Source: CAYGJN01 sp964350135
Lineage (GTDB): Bacteria > Bdellovibrionota > Bacteriovoracia > Bacteriovoracales > Bacteriovoracaceae
Direction: 5' to 3'
Assembly: GCA_964350135.1 (NCBI GenBank)
Contig: CAYGJN010000023.1
Coordinates: 1 to 26,156 of the forward strand
DNA: 26,156 bases
A model generated the notes under the pieces. That model did no database searches, was not told where the DNA came from, and saw nothing but the letters and a program-made list of their open reading frames with translations. Made by a program: the position numbers and the translations under genes. Positions 21,887 to 26,156 of this stretch are shown here, piece by piece; position 1 is the stretch's first letter, and each line of letters begins with the position of its first letter.

Positions 21887-24800
21887 CTACGTCCGTGTAA
21901 TTTCTAACTCAAGATCTAGTCCATCGATTTCAAATTTATGAGCTAGACTGTCGTTTTTACTCTGAGTAAGTTCAGTCGTTAGAGTTTCTTTTGCAATATA
22001 ATCCTTATGATTATTGATTGTATCTGTAAGAGACTCATTACCTGCAAACTTTATTTTTATTCTATCACTAACATTAAAGTTGAGATCCTTTCGTGTTTTT
22101 TGAATTCTATTAACGATCTCTCTCGCAAGACCTTCCTGGATGAGCTCAGGTGTAAGCTCGCAGTCAAGATCAATTGAAATTAAGCGATTAGACATAGCAT
22201 TTGTGCCTTCTTTGGCCTCTCTGAAAACAAGGATTTCCTCTGGGCTAAACTCTTTTCCTTCAACCGTAACTGAACTTCCTGATTCTACAATAGTCAGCTC
22301 TGCACTAGATAAGCTTTCAATGAGTTTACGATATTTCCCAAATTCTTTTCCCAATTTTTTACCTAATAGGGGAGAGTTAGGTTTTGAATAAAGCTTAATA
22401 TACTGATCTTCTGAAGTTGTGTACTTTATAGTTTTTATATTAAGTTCTGTCTTAATATAAAACTCGAGTCTTTTAATTTCATCTAATAAAGTTTGGTCTT
22501 TATGAATAATCGTAAGACAACTTAGCGGAGTTTTAACTTTAACTTTAACTTGATTTCTTTTTTGTCTGCCTAATAAAATTACTTGTTGCATTCGATCAAC
22601 GGCATCTTCCAAAAGAGGGTTAATTAATTCTTCTTGAGCTAATGGATATGAACATAGATGCACAGACTCTGTCTTTTCTGCACCAAGTGACTTGAGGCCC
22701 TGAAAAATATGCTCAGCTAAAAATGGCGCAAAGGGAGCCATTAACGTTGAAATAGTTTTTATCGTTTTATAAAGAGTTGTATAGGCAGCCTTTTTATCAT
22801 CTTTCAAGCCTTCTTCCCAAAAACGCCTACGGTTGAGTCTGATATACCAATTTGTTAAATCATCAATAAAAGAAAAAAGAGATGGGACAACATTATAGAG
22901 TTTGTAGGCCTCCATTTCCTGAGTAACATTTTTAGTTAATGTTTGAAGTTTTGATAAAACCCACTGGTCAGTAATGTTTTCACCTTGAAGTGAATCTTTT
23001 TCTGGTTGCCAACCATCTACATCAGCATAAGTTTTAAAAAATTTATAAGCGTTAAACCATGGAAGAAGAACTCTTCTTACCATGTCCTTAATACCATCAT
23101 CAGTAAATCTTTGCTCTTCCGCCTTAACAAGTCCTGAGTTTATAAGATAAAGCCTAAGGGCATCAGCGCCGTATTCTTCAAGTAATGTGTCAGGAGGAGT
23201 AAAATTTCTTAAAGACTTACTCATCTTTTTGCCATCTGCGGCCAAGACCATTCCGTTTACAATAACATTTTTAAATGCAGGCTTTTTAAATAAAGCTGAG
23301 GAAAGAACTGTTAATGTATAGAACCAACCTCTTGTTTGGTCGAGTCCTTCAGCAATAAACTCAGCAGGAAAACCTTTTTCAAAAACCTCTTTATTTTCAA
23401 ATGGGTAATGGATTTGTGCATAAGGCATTGAGCCTGATTCAAACCAGCAATCAAGTACTTCAGGAACTCTTTTATAAGTACCCACTTCACCTTCTATTTT
23501 AAACTCAATATTGTCAGTAAACTCTCGATGAAGATCAGAAAGCTCAACTCCTGAGAGTTCCTTGAGTTGGGCTATTGATCCGACACAAATCATATTTTCA
23601 TTTTCATCATTAATCCAAATAGGAAGAGGTGTTCCCCAAACTCTATTTCGACTAATGGCCCAATCACGTGCGTTTTCTAACCATTTCCCAAATCGTCCTT
23701 CTTGAATATGATCTGGTACCCAATTTATTTGTTTATTTGATTCTATAAGTTGATCTTTAATTTTCTCTACGCTTACATACCAACTCGGAATAGCACGATA
23801 GATAAGAGGAGTTCCCGTTCTGTAGCAAAATGGATAACTGTGAACATAACTAGCCTGCTCATATAAGACTCCATTTTTTTTGAGGTCTTTAATAATTTCT
23901 TTATCAGCTTCTTTGACATGAGTATTGGCATAATCAATTACTTCATCTGAAAAATGCCCGTTATCTTTAACTGGACAAACAACACTTAAAACACCCGCTT
24001 CTTTCATGACTCTATTATCATCTTCACCAAAGCCAGGAGCATTATGAACAATACCTGTTCCAGATTCAGTAGTTACATAATCATCAACAAAAACTTGGAA
24101 ACAGCCATCAGCTTTTAATTGAGAAAAATAATTAAAAAGAGGTTGGTAGGTTTTACCTTTAAGATCAGAACCTTTGAGTTCTTCTATGATCTCTAATTTT
24201 TTCTTTTTTCCATAATGTTCGAGTCTGGCCTTAGCCAAGTAAATATTTTTACCAAGCTCCTCATCTTTTACTTTTACATATTCAATCTCTGGACCTACAC
24301 AAAGACCAAGGTTTGAGGGCAAGGTCCAAGGAGTTGTTGTCCAAGCTGCAAAATAAGCATCCTCATCATCTAATTTAAAAAGTACTGTTACAGATGGATC
24401 CTGAACATCTCTATAATCTAGGCCCGCCTCAAAATTAGAAAGAACAGTCCCAAGTTTTGTAGAAAATGGGACAACTTTAGTTCCCCTATAAACAAGGCCT
24501 TTATCCCATAAACTCTTGAGGGCCCACCAAACACTTTCCATAAAAGGTGTGTCCATTGTTTTATAATCATTATCAAAGTCTACCCATCGGCCCATACGGG
24601 TAATTGTCTTTCTCCATTCGCTTGTATATTTTTGAACAATAGAGCGGCATTGGTCGTTATAGCCTTTAACACCAAGTTCTTTGACTGCATCTTGAGCACT
24701 CATTCCAAGCTTTTTATCAATTTCGTTTTCAACAGGTAGTCCATGACAGTCCCACCCAAATCGCCTTTCTACATAATGACCTTTCATTGTGAAGTATCGT

Positions 24801-25003
24801 GGAGCAATATCCTTAAGTGTGGAGGCAAGTAGGTGTCCATGGTGTGGTAGTCCTGTCGCAAATGGAGGACCATCATAAAAAATATAGGGAGCTTTGCCCT
24901 TAGTTTGCTCTAAAGACTTCTCGAAAATTCTCTGTTTTTCCCAAAATTCAATAGTTTTATGCTCAGCCTCAACAAATGAGAATTGTTCACTTAACTGGCT
25001 CAT
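21887..25003 (-). CDS. ileS: Isoleucyl-tRNA synthetase, type 2 (eukaryote-like)
   Basis: 1038 residues. This class I enzyme charges tRNA-Ile and edits valine. The N-terminal FYDGPPFATGLPHHGHLLA segment holds the HIGH-type signature as HHGH (54-57) and is of the IleS2 kind; type 1 enzymes read GPPYANGxIHIGH. FGWDCHGLPVE, the WTTTPWTLPSN editing-domain element and the KMSKS loop (593-597) are all present, as is a long type-2 C-terminal region. Type 2 enzymes commonly resist mupirocin. AGGAG lies five bases before the ATG. The leader is too short for a T-box. Confidence 0.95.
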   Translation of the reverse strand: MSQLSEQFSFVEAEHKTIEFWEKQRIFEKSLEQTKGKAPYIFYDGPPFATGLPHHGHLLASTLKDIAPRYFTMKGHYVERRFGWDCHGLPVENEIDKKLGMSAQDAVKELGVKGYNDQCRSIVQKYTSEWRKTITRMGRWVDFDNDYKTMDTPFMESVWWALKSLWDKGLVYRGTKVVPFSTKLGTVLSNFEAGLDYRDVQDPSVTVLFKLDDEDAYFAAWTTTPWTLPSNLGLCVGPEIEYVKVKDEELGKNIYLAKARLEHYGKKKKLEIIEELKGSDLKGKTYQPLFNYFSQLKADGCFQVFVDDYVTTESGTGIVHNAPGFGEDDNRVMKEAGVLSVVCPVKDNGHFSDEVIDYANTHVKEADKEIIKDLKKNGVLYEQASYVHSYPFCYRTGTPLIYRAIPSWYVSVEKIKDQLIESNKQINWVPDHIQEGRFGKWLENARDWAISRNRVWGTPLPIWINDENENMICVGSIAQLKELSGVELSDLHREFTDNIEFKIEGEVGTYKRVPEVLDCWFESGSMPYAQIHYPFENKEVFEKGFPAEFIAEGLDQTRGWFYTLTVLSSALFKKPAFKNVIVNGMVLAADGKKMSKSLRNFTPPDTLLEEYGADALRLYLINSGLVKAEEQRFTDDGIKDMVRRVLLPWFNAYKFFKTYADVDGWQPEKDSLQGENITDQWVLSKLQTLTKNVTQEMEAYKLYNVVPSLFSFIDDLTNWYIRLNRRRFWEEGLKDDKKAAYTTLYKTIKTISTLMAPFAPFLAEHIFQGLKSLGAEKTESVHLCSYPLAQEELINPLLEDAVDRMQQVILLGRQKRNQVKVKVKTPLSCLTIIHKDQTLLDEIKRLEFYIKTELNIKTIKYTTSEDQYIKLYSKPNSPLLGKKLGKEFGKYRKLIESLSSAELTIVESGSSVTVEGKEFSPEEILVFREAKEGTNAMSNRLISIDLDCELTPELIQEGLAREIVNRIQKTRKDLNFNVSDRIKIKFAGNESLTDTINNHKDYIAKETLTTELTQSKNDSLAHKFEIDGLDLELEITRT

Positions 25004-25078
25004 AGAAACTCCTTCAAATAGGTCATTATCCTACCACTAAGAGTTTGCCTTGAAAGGCCAGTTTTTCCGCTTATTTCA

Positions 25079-25094
25079 CTTCTCTACAGAGAAG
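25079..25094. repeat. 16-base palindrome in the ileS/FecR-like divergent region
   Basis: CTTCTCT (25079-25085) and AGAGAAG (25088-25094) form a perfect 7-bp dyad around AC, 24 bases before the start at 25119. It could be an operator or a small leader hairpin; nothing else distinguishes these. Confidence 0.4.
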
Positions 25095-25118
25095 GTTCAA
25101 GTCAGACGAAAAGAAGTT

Positions 25119-26156
25119 ATGTATTTATTGAAAACTATCTTGATAGGCTTGATCGGTTTTAACTTAAGTTTTGCAGCTGGTGTAGGCAAGTTTAAGAGAA
25201 AAACGACTATTAATTGGGATAATATTGGCGAATCCACATGGCTAAGCTTTGCTCATTGGAAGGATCAAGTAAAAAAAAGAGGGGACTCACCCAATTGGGA
25301 GGTTGCCTATCGAGAACTTAATTACAAAGAGCCTTTCGCTAGAGTGATCTCGTGCGTTGGTATATGTAAGCTTTATCGTGGAGTTAGATCTACAAAGGCC
25401 TCAACCAGGTCTTTGATCAGAGAAGGTGATGAAATTCACACCACCAATGATTCTTATGCATGGGTTTATCTATTTGATGGAACTCTTGTTCGAATTTCAC
25501 CAGAGACCTCTCTCGCATTTAGAGAGTTTAATGTTGGGGTAGATAGTTTTTTTGTATTTTTAAAATTAATAAAAGGTCATTTTTATCATTTGAATAGAGA
25601 CACCTCTCAGGTCAAACCAAGTAAACTTGCAGCAACTGATCAAATATTTTTACCTCTAACCTATGATCAAAAATACTCAAAAGTGACCAAACGAACCATT
25701 GACCCAAAAGATCTTGAAAGTTTCTTAGTAGATTTTAATCCCTATGAGCAGATTTATGAAAATTTAAACTCATCTATAGCAAGCTTTAACGGGACAAGAT
25801 CAATTAGACCTACACTAAATTTAATTGCACTTCCTAATGGTACCTTGTTTGGCAATGGGTTTGATATGGAGGTTTTCTACGAACCTGGTGGCAACGGAGT
25901 TTTTAAACAGCATAATAGAGCAAAGTATCTACATCAAAGTCCATTGGTAGGTTTTTCGGGAAACTTTATTTTTAGAAATAGCAATAACGAGGTAAAAAAA
26001 CAGGCCATTGAAGTAGATGCGACTTATAGGATAAATGAGGAGGGAACTGAGTTGGATGAAGCGGACCAATTTTTTACATCCTCTGAAAAATTGATAAGAA
26101 GAATCCCATCAATAATGCTTTTAAGAGAAGAGTGGCTGAATCGATACAGCTTTGAG
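25119..26156 (+). CDS. Secreted FecR-domain-like protein (3' end outside window)
   Basis: 346 codons are open from the ATG at 25119 to the window edge with no stop. The start MYLLKTILIGLIGFNLSFAAG is a signal peptide; a weak AAGAAG precedes it. Residues ~75-155 follow the FecR-domain pattern: VGICKLYRGVRST...RSLIREGDEIHTTNDSYAWVYLFDGTLVRISPETSLAF...FLKLIKGHFYHL. In Bdellovibrio-type bacteria and other delta-proteobacteria such domains occur in secreted or surface proteins, not only as sigma regulators. Here the domain follows a signal peptide directly, so it is periplasmic or external. The ~190 residues after it are mixed and not recognised. Transcribed divergently from ileS. Confidence 0.8.
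   Translation, partial: MYLLKTILIGLIGFNLSFAAGVGKFKRKTTINWDNIGESTWLSFAHWKDQVKKRGDSPNWEVAYRELNYKEPFARVISCVGICKLYRGVRSTKASTRSLIREGDEIHTTNDSYAWVYLFDGTLVRISPETSLAFREFNVGVDSFFVFLKLIKGHFYHLNRDTSQVKPSKLAATDQIFLPLTYDQKYSKVTKRTIDPKDLESFLVDFNPYEQIYENLNSSIASFNGTRSIRPTLNLIALPNGTLFGNGFDMEVFYEPGGNGVFKQHNRAKYLHQSPLVGFSGNFIFRNSNNEVKKQAIEVDATYRINEEGTELDEADQFFTSSEKLIRRIPSIMLLREEWLNRYSFE

Noticed and set aside
25004..25118. T-box or other riboswitch before ileS
   Set aside because: The region is only 115 bases, shared with a divergent gene, and lacks specifier and antiterminator elements.
1..26156. CRISPR array, insertion sequence or phage genes
   Set aside because: No regularly spaced direct repeats, transposase, integrase or structural phage genes are visible on either strand.

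Overview
The window is AT-rich DNA from a bacterium and is packed with secreted-protein genes. Signal peptides ending in an AxA-like site, one lipobox protein, a TIGR02147/DUF4423-type regulator and a FecR-like surface protein suggest a member of the Bdellovibrionota. A marine Bacteriovorax/Halobacteriovorax-like predator fits best. That assignment rests on gene content and low GC only, since no rRNA is present.

Layout. 1-4668 (+): the 3' part of an NhaC-type Na+/H+ antiporter, then a small secreted protein, a large lipoprotein with a barrel-like C-terminus, a secreted SGNH hydrolase and a small membrane protein. 4788-10840: an accessory block with two minus-strand genes (secreted protein A; a secreted HExxH peptidase-like protein) divergent from a four-gene plus-strand operon. 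That operon holds a TIGR02147 regulator, secreted protein B overlapping it by 4 bases, a beta-rich secreted protein, and secreted protein C. A and B are clear paralogues; C looks like a distant one. 10873-14399 (-): a flavin-dependent halogenase, two small paralogous secreted proteins (WxxxYxWxCTGD type) placed either side of a tRNA-Gly(GCC), and a fatty-acid-hydroxylase-like membrane enzyme. The tRNA 3' end abuts a ~126-bp imperfect inverted repeat.

14456-16613 (-): a tight three-gene operon of a DnaQ-like exonuclease with a possible WYL-like C-terminal domain, a two-helix membrane protein and a KamA-type radical SAM aminomutase. 16714-19431 (+): E3 (lpdA) and E2 of a 2-oxoacid dehydrogenase complex without a local E1. 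19434-20675 (-): rarA. 20787-21002 (+): rpsU with a perfect Shine-Dalgarno and a strong terminator. 21030-25003 (-): a type-2 (eukaryote-like) ileS and a secreted helical protein. 25119-26156 (+): the first 346 codons of a FecR-domain secreted protein that leaves the window.

Core genes (lpdA, E2, rarA, rpsU, ileS, tRNA) alternate with lineage-specific envelope genes. I see no transposase, integrase, phage gene or CRISPR array. The best candidates for undescribed biology are the TIGR02147-linked secreted paralogue cassette (4788-10840), the tRNA-Gly-attached inverted repeat (13024-13149), the orphan halogenase, and the exonuclease with its WYL-like tail.
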